Positions 7,397 through 15,991 of a DNA stretch of 35,596 nt are shown here, piece by piece. A program made the translations under genes and the position numbers. The stretch comes from Prochloraceae cyanobacterium (GTDB lineage Bacteria; Cyanobacteriota; Cyanobacteriia; Cyanobacteriales; JASJDA01). The notes under the pieces are model-generated. The model saw only the letters and a program-made list of their open reading frames with translations. It was not told the origin of the DNA and ran no database searches. The stretch covers positions 1 through 35,596 of the forward strand of contig JASJCW010000044.1 in assembly GCA_030065265.1 (NCBI GenBank), in the 5' to 3' direction. The stretch's first letter is position 1. Each line of letters starts with the position of its first letter.

Positions 7397-9424
7397 GTGC
7401 GCTGTCTTAATTGCTATCTAGACAAATTACCCCTATCAACCGTTACTTGTCCCCGATGTAAGGTTCACCTCCCTTCGCTAATGCGGGATGTTTTATCTAA
7501 CGGTACGATCCTTGACAATAAGTATCATATCGATTATCCTCTCGGTCGGGGTGGTTTCGGTATCACTTACCAAGCCATGCACGTAAAAACCGAACAACAA
7601 GTTGCAATTAAGGAATTTTATCCTCACGAATATGCGATCAGAGATGCTACTACCGGAAATTTAACAGTATTAGCCTCAGGTAAAAATGCTTATCTTAGGG
7701 GAAAGCAAAGGTTTTTAAGAGAGGCAAAAACTTTAGCAAAATTAAGCCATCCCAACATAGTTAGGGTGCATGATTATTTCGAGCAGGGTAAAACAGCCTA
7801 TCTCGTGATGGAATTAATTAACGGCCCTTCTTTAAGAGAAAAACTAGATTTAGAACCTTCTCGATCGCTACAACCAGAAGAAATCGAATTAATTATCGCT
7901 CCAATCGTCAGTGCTTTAGCTACAGCTCATGAAGCATCAATTTATCACCTCGATATTAAACCAGATAATGTCTTAATTGCACCAAATGGCAGAGTTGTCT
8001 TAATCGATTTTGGTGCTTCAAAGCACAGTATAAGTACCAAAACTACTCAAGCATTTACCCTCGACTACGCACCTTTAGAAGTTATTTCGGCTAAAGAAGT
8101 CGGCCCCGCTAGCGACTTATACGAACTAGGGGTCATGATTTATGAAATGCTATCGGGTAAAAAACCACCCAACGCATTAGAAAGAATATCGGACAACTCT
8201 TGGCAACCAATTAAATTAAATCAGCCTTGGGAAAAATTACTCACTGAAGCACTAAATTTAGATAAAGACAAACGGCCCGATAATGTAAGAACTTGGTGGG
8301 ATAGTGCTGTGACGCTGCGAGCTTTACCCCAAGCTACTCGAGTAGCAAGTTCCCAATATATTTTTACAGATAACTCATACAATAAAAAACATTTCAATAT
8401 TTCTGGATTCAACAAATTTTTATCGCTCGCACCAAACACAGCCCTCAGTCGCAGAAATGCAATCAAATTAGCAGCTTTAACCGGAACGGGAACTCTCTTA
8501 GCTGTAGTAGGAAAAAATATTTTAAGTACGAGTGAAGGGATTTTTTTCGATCGCCTGCCCGCTTCGCCAACTAAAAATACTTTAGCAAATTTTAATTTTG
8601 AAGTAGTTACCATTAACAAACAAGGGAAAATAATTGAAGCCGAGCAAAAACAAGCTGATTACTTCAGCGAACATTTAGGAGGTGGAATCGTTATCGAGTC
8701 GATCGCCATTCCTGGGGGAGTTTTCACCATGGGCAGCTCTTTGCGAGAACGAGGCAGCGATCGGGATGAAACCCCCGCACACCGAGTCAGAATATCGCCT
8801 TTTTATCTGAGTAAATATCCCATAACTCAAGCTCAATGGCGAGAAGTTGCTCGATTAGAGCGAGTCAATCGGGATTTAAAAATTAATCCGGCTTTCTTTG
8901 TCGGAGAAGATTTACCCGTAGAAGGAATCTCTTGGCAAGATGCTGCAGAATTTTGTCAGCGATTGTCAAGGGAAACGGGACGAAATTATACTTTAGCTAC
9001 AGAAGCAGAGTGGGAATATGCAGCCCGTGCGGGAACGCAAACACCTTTTTATTTCGGCCCGACAATTACGGGAAATTTAGCTAATTACGACGATAAATTT
9101 ACTTACGCATCTGAACCGGAAGGAAAACATCGCGGTAAAACCAATCCTGTCGGTCAATTTCCCCCCAACGCTTTTGGTTTGTACGATATGCACGGCCTCG
9201 TCTATGAATGGTGTCAGGATTTGTGGCACCCTAACTATCAAGGTGCACCTGACGATGGTAGTGCATGGTCGAGCGACCTCGAACTAGAAGGAGGAGAATA
9301 TCGGGTTTTGCGGGGCGGATCTTGGAGCAGTCAACCGAAATTTTGTCGTTGTGCAAATCGAGTTCGAGCTTTAGCTAACGAAGGTTACGTTAATTTCGGT
9401 TTTCGAGTCGCATTGAGAGTTTAG
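7397..9424 (+). CDS. Ser/Thr protein kinase fused to a formylglycine-generating-enzyme (sulfatase-modifying factor) domain
   Basis: 675 residues from a GTG start; the N-terminal CLNC...CPRC zinc ribbon supports this start. The kinase domain (about 45-300) has the glycine loop GRGGFGITY, VAIKEF lysine, HLDIKPDN catalytic loop, DFG and a VGPASDLYELG APE-region equivalent. The usual HRD arginine is Leu, so it is a non-RD kinase. At about 349-372 a membrane-like segment follows a twin arginine (SRRNAIKLAALTGTGTLLA). The C-terminal part (about 435-675) is an FGE/SUMF fold: GGVFTMGS, FYLSKYPITQAQW, ATEAEWEYAARAG, GLYDMHGLVYEWCQD, LRGGSW and NFGFRVA. One of the two catalytic cysteines of true FGE is replaced by Ser, so enzymatic FGE activity is doubtful. 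Cyanobacteria carry many such kinase-FGE fusions; partners are unknown. Stop overlaps the convergent protease gene. Confidence 0.93.
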   Translation: MRCLNCYLDKLPLSTVTCPRCKVHLPSLMRDVLSNGTILDNKYHIDYPLGRGGFGITYQAMHVKTEQQVAIKEFYPHEYAIRDATTGNLTVLASGKNAYLRGKQRFLREAKTLAKLSHPNIVRVHDYFEQGKTAYLVMELINGPSLREKLDLEPSRSLQPEEIELIIAPIVSALATAHEASIYHLDIKPDNVLIAPNGRVVLIDFGASKHSISTKTTQAFTLDYAPLEVISAKEVGPASDLYELGVMIYEMLSGKKPPNALERISDNSWQPIKLNQPWEKLLTEALNLDKDKRPDNVRTWWDSAVTLRALPQATRVASSQYIFTDNSYNKKHFNISGFNKFLSLAPNTALSRRNAIKLAALTGTGTLLAVVGKNILSTSEGIFFDRLPASPTKNTLANFNFEVVTINKQGKIIEAEQKQADYFSEHLGGGIVIESIAIPGGVFTMGSSLRERGSDRDETPAHRVRISPFYLSKYPITQAQWREVARLERVNRDLKINPAFFVGEDLPVEGISWQDAAEFCQRLSRETGRNYTLATEAEWEYAARAGTQTPFYFGPTITGNLANYDDKFTYASEPEGKHRGKTNPVGQFPPNAFGLYDMHGLVYEWCQDLWHPNYQGAPDDGSAWSSDLELEGGEYRVLRGGSWSSQPKFCRCANRVRALANEGYVNFGFRVALRV

Positions 9425-10953
9425 AGATTGAGAAACCCAGCTAGAGATGGGGGAATTGGTAACAAAATAATCAGTAAAATTACTAAAGAAAGTAAGCCCA
9501 ACATATCCCGCCAATTGTTCAGTTCGGTTACGTCGTTTAAGGCTGGTTGTCCGGCCGGCATGAATAATAAGAACAGACCCCAAATAACGAAATCTCGTTT
9601 TACTATTGCCAGTATTAAGGTTAAGACAATAGTTATTTGCCCGATAATTAAAGCCATACGCTGTCCGAAAACAGCATGAACTATATGGCCGCCATCGAGT
9701 TGGCCGACGGGCATTAAATTAAATGCGGCTAAAATTAAACCAATATAACCGGCGAGTGCAGCAGGATGAAGGTCGATCGCCATTCCCGGTTCTAATTGAG
9801 ATCCCAAGGCTATTTTCGCCAGCAAAGATAAGAGCAAAGAAAATCTCGGATCTAAAGCATCAAAATTTAAGATACTGGTGTTATCCGGGTCGATCGCCAC
9901 CACTGTAGATTGAGCCAGACCCCAGATAAAAATCGGAATAGTCACGATCAGACCACCATAAGGGCCGGCGATCGCCACGTCAAATAAGGCTTTGCGATTG
10001 GGTACGGGCGATCGCATTTGGGTAAAAGCTCCGAAAGTTCCTAACAATAAAGGAACGGGAATAAAATAGGGCAAAGTGGCGCGAATTTTGTAGCGAATCG
10101 CTGTTAGATAATGGCTGAATTCATGAAAGGCGAAGATTAACATTAAAGGAATACTATAGTAAAGTCCTTGTAACATTAATGCCGGATTTGACTCTAATTG
10201 TTTGAGTGTAATGCCAGCAAATTCCCAACCTGCATTGGTCGTAGTCAAGAGAGTGACCAGCATCAAACTAAGGGCTAAAATCGGCCGAGTCAAAGGCTCT
10301 TCTCGACCCGAAACCGAGCGCGACTTTTTCTCCCAAACATTAGGGACTAAAGCGAAGAAAGGCTGACCGCGCAAACTTTCTTGAAAGAGAACTAAATAGC
10401 GATCGCCGAATGCTTTTTCGACATTATTTTTAATCGTGTTATAGGCTTCTTCTGGAACGGTTCTTAGTTTTCCCAAACATAAAATCGCTTGAGGTCGATA
10501 ATCGATCCGCTGTAAGTAATACGTTCCCCAAGGGAAACAATCTCGCAATGTTGCCTCTTCTTCGGTATCGATCGGAATTACTTTGGCAATGTTTGGCGGG
10601 GAATTTTCTGGTGGTTGCTTGGCTTTACTTAAGTCTAGCTGGCTGCGATCGCGCTCTTTTTCTTTTTCTTTTTCTTTTACTTCTGGTTCGATTTTTTGCG
10701 ATTGGATCAGCCACCAATAGACGATCGGACAAATAATAAACGGCCCGATCGCTAAGGCTGGAGGCATTGGTTTATCATTGCCATAAATCAATCCCCAAGT
10801 TACCCAGATTGCTGGCGGAAGCATTAAAATCGACCATAGCAACCAAATTGGCGTGCGAGTGATTTTACTCAGATTGCGCTTGAGTAAGAAAAAAAACAAG
10901 TAGCTTGTTAAACTCAGTAATATTATAAGCAACCAGAATTCCATTTTTATCAA
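9421..10953 (-). CDS. Site-2-protease-type M50 intramembrane metalloprotease (EGY1-like)
   Basis: 510 residues. Two N-terminal hydrophobic segments (about 3-25 and 35-60) and a charged KEKEKEKERD linker precede a soluble domain (about 130-220). Then comes a multi-helix membrane domain with the zinc site HEFSH (about 277-281) and the third-ligand motif NLMPVGQLDGGH (about 414-425). This architecture, with a large N-terminal soluble domain before the M50 core, matches the EGY1/cyanobacterial site-2-protease branch that cleaves membrane-bound regulators. No PDZ domain is visible. The catalytic residues are intact. The substrate is unknown. It is convergent with the kinase-FGE gene and overlaps it by 4 bp. 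Confidence 0.92.
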   Translation of the reverse strand: MIKMEFWLLIILLSLTSYLFFFLLKRNLSKITRTPIWLLWSILMLPPAIWVTWGLIYGNDKPMPPALAIGPFIICPIVYWWLIQSQKIEPEVKEKEKEKERDRSQLDLSKAKQPPENSPPNIAKVIPIDTEEEATLRDCFPWGTYYLQRIDYRPQAILCLGKLRTVPEEAYNTIKNNVEKAFGDRYLVLFQESLRGQPFFALVPNVWEKKSRSVSGREEPLTRPILALSLMLVTLLTTTNAGWEFAGITLKQLESNPALMLQGLYYSIPLMLIFAFHEFSHYLTAIRYKIRATLPYFIPVPLLLGTFGAFTQMRSPVPNRKALFDVAIAGPYGGLIVTIPIFIWGLAQSTVVAIDPDNTSILNFDALDPRFSLLLSLLAKIALGSQLEPGMAIDLHPAALAGYIGLILAAFNLMPVGQLDGGHIVHAVFGQRMALIIGQITIVLTLILAIVKRDFVIWGLFLLFMPAGQPALNDVTELNNWRDMLGLLSLVILLIILLPIPPSLAGFLNL

Positions 10954-11094
10954 ACCGATTCTTGACTTTAAGAACTTTATCTATCGATGACCTTGCCAGA
11001 ATTTCAATTAATTTAACAACTTAAAAGATAATTTAGCCTGGTTATTATTTCATTTTAAGCCGCTCTTGGAAATTAAATATTTTCAATTGGTTCA

Positions 11095-11161
11095 ATAAAA
11101 ACGGCGAGGATTCTCCGCTTCTACCGACAGGTGAAGCGTGAGAGGAATCGCGCCCCTGGGC
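11095..11161 (-). repeat. Candidate right end of the IscB/IsrB-like element
   Basis: Directly after the stop of the stump gene, the minus strand carries CAGGGGCGCGATTCCTCTC and, after a loop, AAGCGGAGAATCCTCGCCG. The outer GCGA/TCGC and CGCTT/AAGCG blocks can pair. GGAGAATCC is shared with the tnpB right end near 27957, the kind of terminal structure seen on IS200/IS605-superfamily elements. Confidence 0.4.
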
Positions 11162-11866
11162 TTAGGCTACACATAACCCATTTGACCTCCTAATTAATTG
11201 TGTCTTTGAAACAGAAAATTGACCGTATCTTTTCCAGTTATGGTTATAGACGCTGATAACTTTGTTTATTTCTGAATAGCCTCCGATGTAACCTTTGACA
11301 GTTTTCTTTCCCTTGGTAGCAACTACAAAGTCACCACTTCTAAAGCCAAACGGGGTAATAGTTCCACCTTTACGTTTTCTGTTTCCTTCTTTACTAGGAT
11401 TCTCGAAATGTAGTTGACGACGATAGAGTTGTGGTCGAGATATTACTTTGAACGGTGCATCGGTTAGCTTAATGAAACCAACCCAATGATGACCATGACT
11501 ATTGGTTGTATGAAAAGATTTATATTCGATAAATCTGCTAGCAGCAAGACTAATGCCATCATTGGCATGAGCAGATACATCCTGAACTGATTTGTCGTCT
11601 TTGTTTTTCTCTAATCCTAAATATTTTCTGATGTTAGAAGTCTTCCAGCCCTCTAGTTTATAAGTAGGTGCAATTTTGGATAACTGTTCTAACATCGATT
11701 TTTGACCAACCATAACTGGACTAAAACCTTTGTCACCACGAGCTTTTACATACTCATAGACAATGCTGGTAACTGGAAAAAGCGTTGCCCAAGGGCTATT
11801 ATTTGGTTCGCCCAACATATCTGAAGAGGCTTGAGATCCGGCGAACCCGCTTTTGAGTTTAATCCC
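11162..11866 (-). pseudogene. C-terminal stump of an IscB/IsrB-like RuvC protein (RRXRR family)
   Basis: The frame is open from 11866; the first ATG is at 11818 (218 residues). Reading along: FPVTSIVYEYVKA fits the RuvC-II strand with its catalytic acid, FSPVMVGQ and WKTSNIRKYLGL follow, and SAHANDGISLA fits RuvC-III (H-x-x-D). The tail has RRQLH, GGTITPFGFRSGDFV and WKRYGQFSVSKTQLIRRS, which match the C-terminal domain I know from cyanobacterial RRXRR proteins (IscB/IsrB, Cas9-ancestor group). The N-terminal RRXRR/PLMP segment, bridge helix and RuvC-I are missing: full proteins exceed 400 residues. The frame ends in a TAG at 11867-11869 next to a heptamer repeat. It cannot be an active RNA-guided nuclease. 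An upstream guide RNA, expected 5' of such genes, is also gone. Confidence 0.72.
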
Positions 11867-11880
11867 CTACCCTCTCCATT

Positions 11881-11898
11881 GCCTATTGCCTGTTCCCT
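11881..11898. repeat. Heptamer-type repeat (GCCTATT/GCCTGTTCCC)
   Basis: Short degenerate copy of the GCCTATT family found at 1440 and 24957. It lies at the truncated 5' side of the IscB/IsrB-like stump. Confidence 0.6.
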
Positions 11899-11952
11899 TT
11901 TAATACACAGCAATTGAGATCGACTCAGCCTGGGTAAATAGTATAGTAATAG

Positions 11953-12687
11953 TTGACAGTGCGACCCGATTTAGACTTAAAATATACAGGAAATTTGCCT
12001 GAAACTTTGGTGATTCATTCTCAAAAAAAACCCAAACAGCCTCGTTCGATTCTAGAAAATGTTTTTGCTTTTGCCCCAAATAGAGATACTTTAGGGGGCA
12101 CATCTTATCTGATTCTGAGCAACTCTGGAAATATTTTAGTTGATTGTCCGCCAACGGATGCGATCGCATTGCAGTTTCTTCAAGATGTCGGAGGTGCGCG
12201 CTGGTTATTTCTGACCCATCGCGGTGGTATTAGCAAACAAATTAGTCAAATTCAAACCGATTTAGGCTGTGAAGTTATCGTTCAAGAACAAGAAGCTTAC
12301 TTGATTCCTGAAGTGAATAAGACTCCATTTTCAGATAGTTTTACCTTAAACAATAATAGTTACGGTTTTTGGAGTCCGGGCCACTCTCCGGGATCTTCTT
12401 GTCTTTACTGGGGCGAACTGGGGGGAGTTTTGTTTACTGGAAGGCATTTATTGCCCGAGTCTCCTGAAGCAATTGCCCCTCTGCGCGTAGCAAAAACTTT
12501 TCACTGGTCAAAACAATTACAAAGTGTTGCGGCTCTTCTGTCGCGGTTCGACTGCGAGAATCTTGAATATATTTGTCCTGGTGCAAATACGGGTTTTTTG
12601 CGAGGTAAAGGTTTTATCGATCGCGCTTATTCTCGTTTGTCTCAATTAGATTTAGCTGCTCTCGAAACTAAGACAATCTTATTTTAG
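11953..12687 (+). CDS. MBL-fold metallo-hydrolase-like protein with degenerate metal site
   Basis: 244 residues from TTG at 11953; GTG at 11959 (VRPDLDLKYTGNLPE) is an equally possible start. The fold is recognisable from TSYLILSNSGNILVDCPP (strand plus the Asp near motif I), WLFLTHRGG at the motif-II position, SPGHSPGSSCLYW (motif III His) and GVLFTGRHLL (motif IV). In active enzymes motif II reads HxHxDH; here it is HRGGIS, and the motif-IV Asp is Arg. Metal binding is therefore likely impaired and the protein may have a non-enzymatic or altered role. It is transcribed toward the repeat-bearing gene at 12858, with a 170-bp gap. Confidence 0.78.
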   Translation: MTVRPDLDLKYTGNLPETLVIHSQKKPKQPRSILENVFAFAPNRDTLGGTSYLILSNSGNILVDCPPTDAIALQFLQDVGGARWLFLTHRGGISKQISQIQTDLGCEVIVQEQEAYLIPEVNKTPFSDSFTLNNNSYGFWSPGHSPGSSCLYWGELGGVLFTGRHLLPESPEAIAPLRVAKTFHWSKQLQSVAALLSRFDCENLEYICPGANTGFLRGKGFIDRAYSRLSQLDLAALETKTILF

Positions 12688-12857
12688 TGCTGAGTTTAAT
12701 CTTGTCGGGAAAATTAGAATTTAAATTACTATTAATTTTTGTGCTATTTCTGAGAAAAACAACGTAAAAATTTCGATTTTTTTTCATAAATAAAAGTTTT
12801 TTTGCTAACATTTAACATTAAGACATAAAAAATTAAGATTAAACAGAGGAACTTGAG

Positions 12858-13349
12858 ATGGCAGGATTTTTTGGCTTATTTGGTTCAAAAACAAAATACG
12901 TAGATGAAGAAGGTACAACTCAAGAAGTGGAACAGTCTTCTGAAAGCTTTTTTCTCAGTCCCGACGATGCTAAAAGCTTTGGCAACATCGACTACATGAG
13001 AACGCCAAAAAAAATTAGAAGAACTTTTCCAAAAACTAAAAGCAATCAAAATACAGAATACATTAACGAAGTTGCTTCAATAAAAATTGACGGAACTTCC
13101 GCTCCACAAGCAACTACTCAGCCCGTTGCGCCTCAACCACAGGCAACTGCTCAACCCGTTGCACCTCAACCACAGGCAACTACTCAACCCGTTGCACCTC
13201 AACCACAGGCAACTACTCAGCCCGTTGCACCTCAACCACAAGCAACTTTTGAAGCCCCTAAAACAGACACTCGTACTACCGAAGAGCGTCGTCGCGATGA
13301 TAGTAGCATGGATATGTTCCGCAACATGGCTCGTCAAATTAACAAGTAA
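12858..13349 (+). CDS. Conserved cyanobacterial hypothetical protein with 11-residue repeats
   Basis: 163 residues with a strong ribosome-binding site (GAGGAA, 9 bp before ATG). The N-terminus MAGFFGLFGSKTKYVDE and the segment FGNIDYMRTPKKIRRTFPK look like a conserved cyanobacterial family that I know only as hypothetical. Residues 84-127 are four perfect-length repeats of QATTQPVAPQP, giving a stiff Pro/Gln/Thr-rich linker, before a charged tail (TTEERRRDDSSMDMFRNMARQINK). No membrane helix or signal peptide. Conservation at both ends and variability in the middle suggest a two-ended adaptor, but that is inference. An intrinsic terminator follows. Confidence 0.8.
   Translation: MAGFFGLFGSKTKYVDEEGTTQEVEQSSESFFLSPDDAKSFGNIDYMRTPKKIRRTFPKTKSNQNTEYINEVASIKIDGTSAPQATTQPVAPQPQATAQPVAPQPQATTQPVAPQPQATTQPVAPQPQATFEAPKTDTRTTEERRRDDSSMDMFRNMARQINK
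13107..13238. repeat. Four 33-bp coding tandem repeats
   Basis: Units at 13107, 13140, 13173 and 13206, each 33 bp encoding QATTQPVAPQP (second copy QATAQPVAPQP), followed by a partial fifth unit. They differ by a few mostly third-position changes, which suggests expansion by slippage or unequal recombination. Confidence 0.95.
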
Positions 13350-13388
13350 TCTTTATCTTTGACTAAAAAATAATTATTAAATTTTTGT

Positions 13389-13424
13389 CAAAAAATCCTC
13401 TTTACCGTTAGGGAGGATTTTTTT
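13389..13424. terminator. Bidirectional-looking intrinsic terminator between convergent genes
   Basis: AATCCTC (13394-13400), 12-base loop, GAGGATT (13413-13419), then TTTTT on the plus strand and, reading minus, AAAAATCC...GGATTTTTTGAC. It lies between the stop at 13349 and the convergent stop at 13430, so it can serve both genes. Confidence 0.8.
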
Positions 13425-13429
13425 AGCTC

Positions 13430-15310
13430 TCAACTGTAGAGCAAAGGAGATCTGATAATCTTTTTCTGAGGTAGAAATAGAGATTTCTTAGTAAATTTTT
13501 CCAAAAAGACTCCAGCAGATTTTGATTCTAAAGGTTTAGAAAATAGATAACCCTGAGCAAAATTACATCCCATTGCTTTGACTCGTTCTAATTGTTTGCC
13601 AGTTTCTACTCCCTCAGCAACAGTACGCATTCCTAAATGATTCGCTAAAGTAGCGATCGCACGAACGATTTCCATATTTTGACCTTTATTGTCGACTCTA
13701 CCAATAAAAGAACGATCTATTTTTAAAGTATCGATAGGAAAATTGTGCAGATAGCTCAAAGAAGAATATCCCGTACCAAAATCATCCATACTCAATTTAA
13801 TTTGACGCGATTTTAACGCTTCAAGTATTTTGGTGGCTGTTTCGGCATTATCGACGATCGCACTTTCAGTAATTTCTAAAGTCAAACAACGACTATCTAG
13901 ATTGATTTTTCTGAGAATTTCGTCGATTTGTTCGATTAAATTGGGTTGAGAAAATTGTTTGACTGAAAGATTGACACTAATATGTAAATTGGAATTGAGA
14001 TATTGCTTTTGCCAAGTACGAAGCTGATAGCAGGCTTGTTGCAATACCCACATACCAAGGGGGACGATCGAGCCGCTCTCTTCTGCGACTGGAATAAAAT
14101 CTCCTGGAGCAATAATTCCTTTACTGGGATGAAGCCAACGCACTAAAGCTTCAAACCCCTCCAATTTGCCAGTATGCAAGCAAATTAAGGGTTGATAGTG
14201 AACTAAAAATTCTTGGCGCGCGATCGCCCTTCTCAAATCTGTTTCTATCTCTAGGGTTTTTTGGGCACTGACGTGCATGTGAGGCTCGAAGACCATAAAA
14301 CGCCCTTTACCTTCTGCTTTGGCGCGATACATCGCCGTATCTGCATCTCTGAGGATAGTTTCTGGAGTGTCGTAATCTTGAGTATTTAAAACAATACCAA
14401 TACTTGCATTAATAAAAACTTCGTTTTCTTCGAGGTAAAAAGGCAAGCTTAATTCAGAGTTTATCCTCTTAGCGACTTTGGTTGCATCTTCACTGGCAAT
14501 GCTATTTTCTATGAGGATAGTAAACTCATCTCCTCCCAATCGAGCGATAGTGTCTTCGGGGCGCAAACAAGATTTTAAGCGATTGGCTACTTCAATTAAT
14601 AATTTATCTCCGATAGTGTGACCCAAAGAATCGTTAATAATTTTAAAGCGATCGCAGTCTAAGAATAGTACGGCAAAACTATAGTTTCCTTTTTGTTGAG
14701 ACAGTTTCATCGCTCGTGCGAGTTTTTCTCTAAATAAAGCCCGATTTGGTAATTTGGTTAAATCGTCGTGAAAGGCTTTTTCTAAGAGCTGTTTTTGATA
14801 TTGTTCTCGTCTGGCTATTTCTTTTTTTAGTTCTGCGTTGGTTGCTTCAAGTTCTGAAGTGCGATCTTGGACTCTTTTTTCTAATTCTTGATTCAATAAT
14901 TGAATTTCGGCTTTAGCTGAATGTAATGCTAACTGATTTTTAACTCTGATTAAAACTTCTTGGAGATTAAAGGGTTTACCAATATAGTCCACTCCTCCAA
15001 CTTCAAAAGCTCTCACTTTGTCTACTGTTTCGTTTAAAGCACTTAGGAATATTACTGGAATTTCACAAGTTTGAGGATTGGCTTTTAATTTTTGACACAC
15101 TTCGTAGCCGTCAATATCTGGCATCATTATGTCTAGTAAAATTAAGTCGGGACGGGATGCTTTTAGTGCATCGATCGCCATTTGTCCTCCTTTGAGTGCT
15201 TCAACTTGATAGCCGTTTTTTGTCAAGATTGTTGATAAAAGACGCAGATTAGCGGGTGTATCGTCTACTATTAAAATATTTTTTTTATTTTTATTTATTT
15301 CTTGGTTCAT
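13430..15310 (-). CDS. Response regulator with GGDEF and EAL domains (c-di-GMP turnover)
   Basis: 626 residues. REC domain (about 10-125): acidic pair VDD, phospho-acceptor in LILLDIMMPD, conserved FLSA and GKPF. A coiled-coil linker rich in Glu/Leu (about 130-175) leads to GGDEF (about 180-345) with intact GGDEF, and an inhibitory I-site RPED five residues before it. EAL (about 360-605) has EGFEALVRW, NLSVKQF, EITESA, DDFGTGYSSL, KIDRSF and AEGVET, so the catalytic glutamates and metal ligands are present. Both diguanylate cyclase and phosphodiesterase activities are possible; which dominates cannot be read. No sensor kinase is adjacent. It acts in the cytoplasm, probably in motility or biofilm control. 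Confidence 0.95.
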   Translation of the reverse strand: MNQEINKNKKNILIVDDTPANLRLLSTILTKNGYQVEALKGGQMAIDALKASRPDLILLDIMMPDIDGYEVCQKLKANPQTCEIPVIFLSALNETVDKVRAFEVGGVDYIGKPFNLQEVLIRVKNQLALHSAKAEIQLLNQELEKRVQDRTSELEATNAELKKEIARREQYQKQLLEKAFHDDLTKLPNRALFREKLARAMKLSQQKGNYSFAVLFLDCDRFKIINDSLGHTIGDKLLIEVANRLKSCLRPEDTIARLGGDEFTILIENSIASEDATKVAKRINSELSLPFYLEENEVFINASIGIVLNTQDYDTPETILRDADTAMYRAKAEGKGRFMVFEPHMHVSAQKTLEIETDLRRAIARQEFLVHYQPLICLHTGKLEGFEALVRWLHPSKGIIAPGDFIPVAEESGSIVPLGMWVLQQACYQLRTWQKQYLNSNLHISVNLSVKQFSQPNLIEQIDEILRKINLDSRCLTLEITESAIVDNAETATKILEALKSRQIKLSMDDFGTGYSSLSYLHNFPIDTLKIDRSFIGRVDNKGQNMEIVRAIATLANHLGMRTVAEGVETGKQLERVKAMGCNFAQGYLFSKPLESKSAGVFLEKFTKKSLFLPQKKIIRSPLLYS

Positions 15311-15793
15311 CAGAGTTTTTTTATATATTCATTTAGGAATATTGTTTTGGGTTAGATGGCTATTTCTAAAAGTTCCCCTCGAACAATCTGCGAGAACGGG
15401 AGACATTATTTTTAATATTTTAGCTTTTTTAAATTAATAACTTTATCGCTAACAACCCCGATCTTTATGTTGATAATTTGCGAAGGAAGTGAATTTTTCT
15501 ATCGATCCTAAGTCGTTTAACTCTTTTTTTATTGATTAGCTACAAATTGCCTTCAAATCTTATGAGTTTTAATTTTTTTTTAATTTTCGGTAAAAAATAT
15601 TTTAAGTCCTTGGTTCGCGATGATTTTTAGCTTTTGCTATATCAAATTTAAATTTAAATTCAGCTAAAAAGATCGGTATTTTCTCTTAATCAATTGTAAA
15701 TTTTTAGAGATTTTTATGTAACAATATTGGTATTTTAAAATACGAAAATTATTGACATTAAAAGATAGTAGCTTCTCTGTTTAGGAGAAGCCA
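15311..15793. other. AT-rich leader and intergenic region, with one hairpin
   Basis: Nearly 500 bp upstream of the REC-GGDEF-EAL gene, very AT-rich with T-runs. The only structure I see is GCTTCTC (15771-15777), loop TGTTTAG, GAGAAGC (15785-15791), with flanking GTA/CAC nearly pairing. The promoter of the regulator should be here, but I cannot name it. No RNA gene recognised. Confidence 0.5.
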
Positions 15794-15991
15794 CTAATAC
15801 GTAGGTGTTGTTTTTAATATCTTTTTTGGGGCGGAAGTCAGTCGCTCTGTACTAAATTTTTTGGCAAAAGTTGCTATTACAGATAAACAAGAGATCGCCT
15901 CAATCGACAATAATGAGATTATTTCTATCGAACGATCGGTTTTGAACGGTAAAATTGTCCGTTCTGCGCTCAATTGATTTAAGAAAGTCAT
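15794..15991 (-). CDS. Hypothetical short protein downstream of cyAbrB, start uncertain
   Basis: From ATG at 15991 the frame gives 65 residues with no family I recognise. The frame is open well beyond this ATG: upstream codons at about 16083-15992 read natural-looking protein (KLQNIFGIELPLLITEAV, then LNNLCFNEDSPTEV), but contain no ATG, GTG or TTG, and reach the end of the cyAbrB gene. Either a longer protein has lost its start, or translation starts at an unusual codon, or this is debris. Kept as tentative. Confidence 0.3.
   Translation of the reverse strand: MTFLNQLSAERTILPFKTDRSIEIISLLSIEAISCLSVIATFAKKFSTERLTSAPKKILKTTPTY

Noticed and set aside
8221..8619. Minus-strand frame inside the kinase-FGE gene
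   Set aside because: Shadow of the linker and anchor region; no start signal or recognisable motif.
13107..13238. Regular 33-bp repeats as a CRISPR array
   Set aside because: Units are contiguous without spacers, stay in one reading frame and encode a clear 11-residue protein repeat.
13077..13362. Repeat-rich reading frames on both strands overlapping the 11-residue repeat gene
   Set aside because: They are out-of-frame readings of the 33-bp repeat; the frame at 12858 has the ribosome-binding site and conserved ends.
15771..15791. Hairpin GCTTCTC/GAGAAGC as terminator
   Set aside because: No U-run directly follows on either strand; reported only as structure in the intergenic entry.
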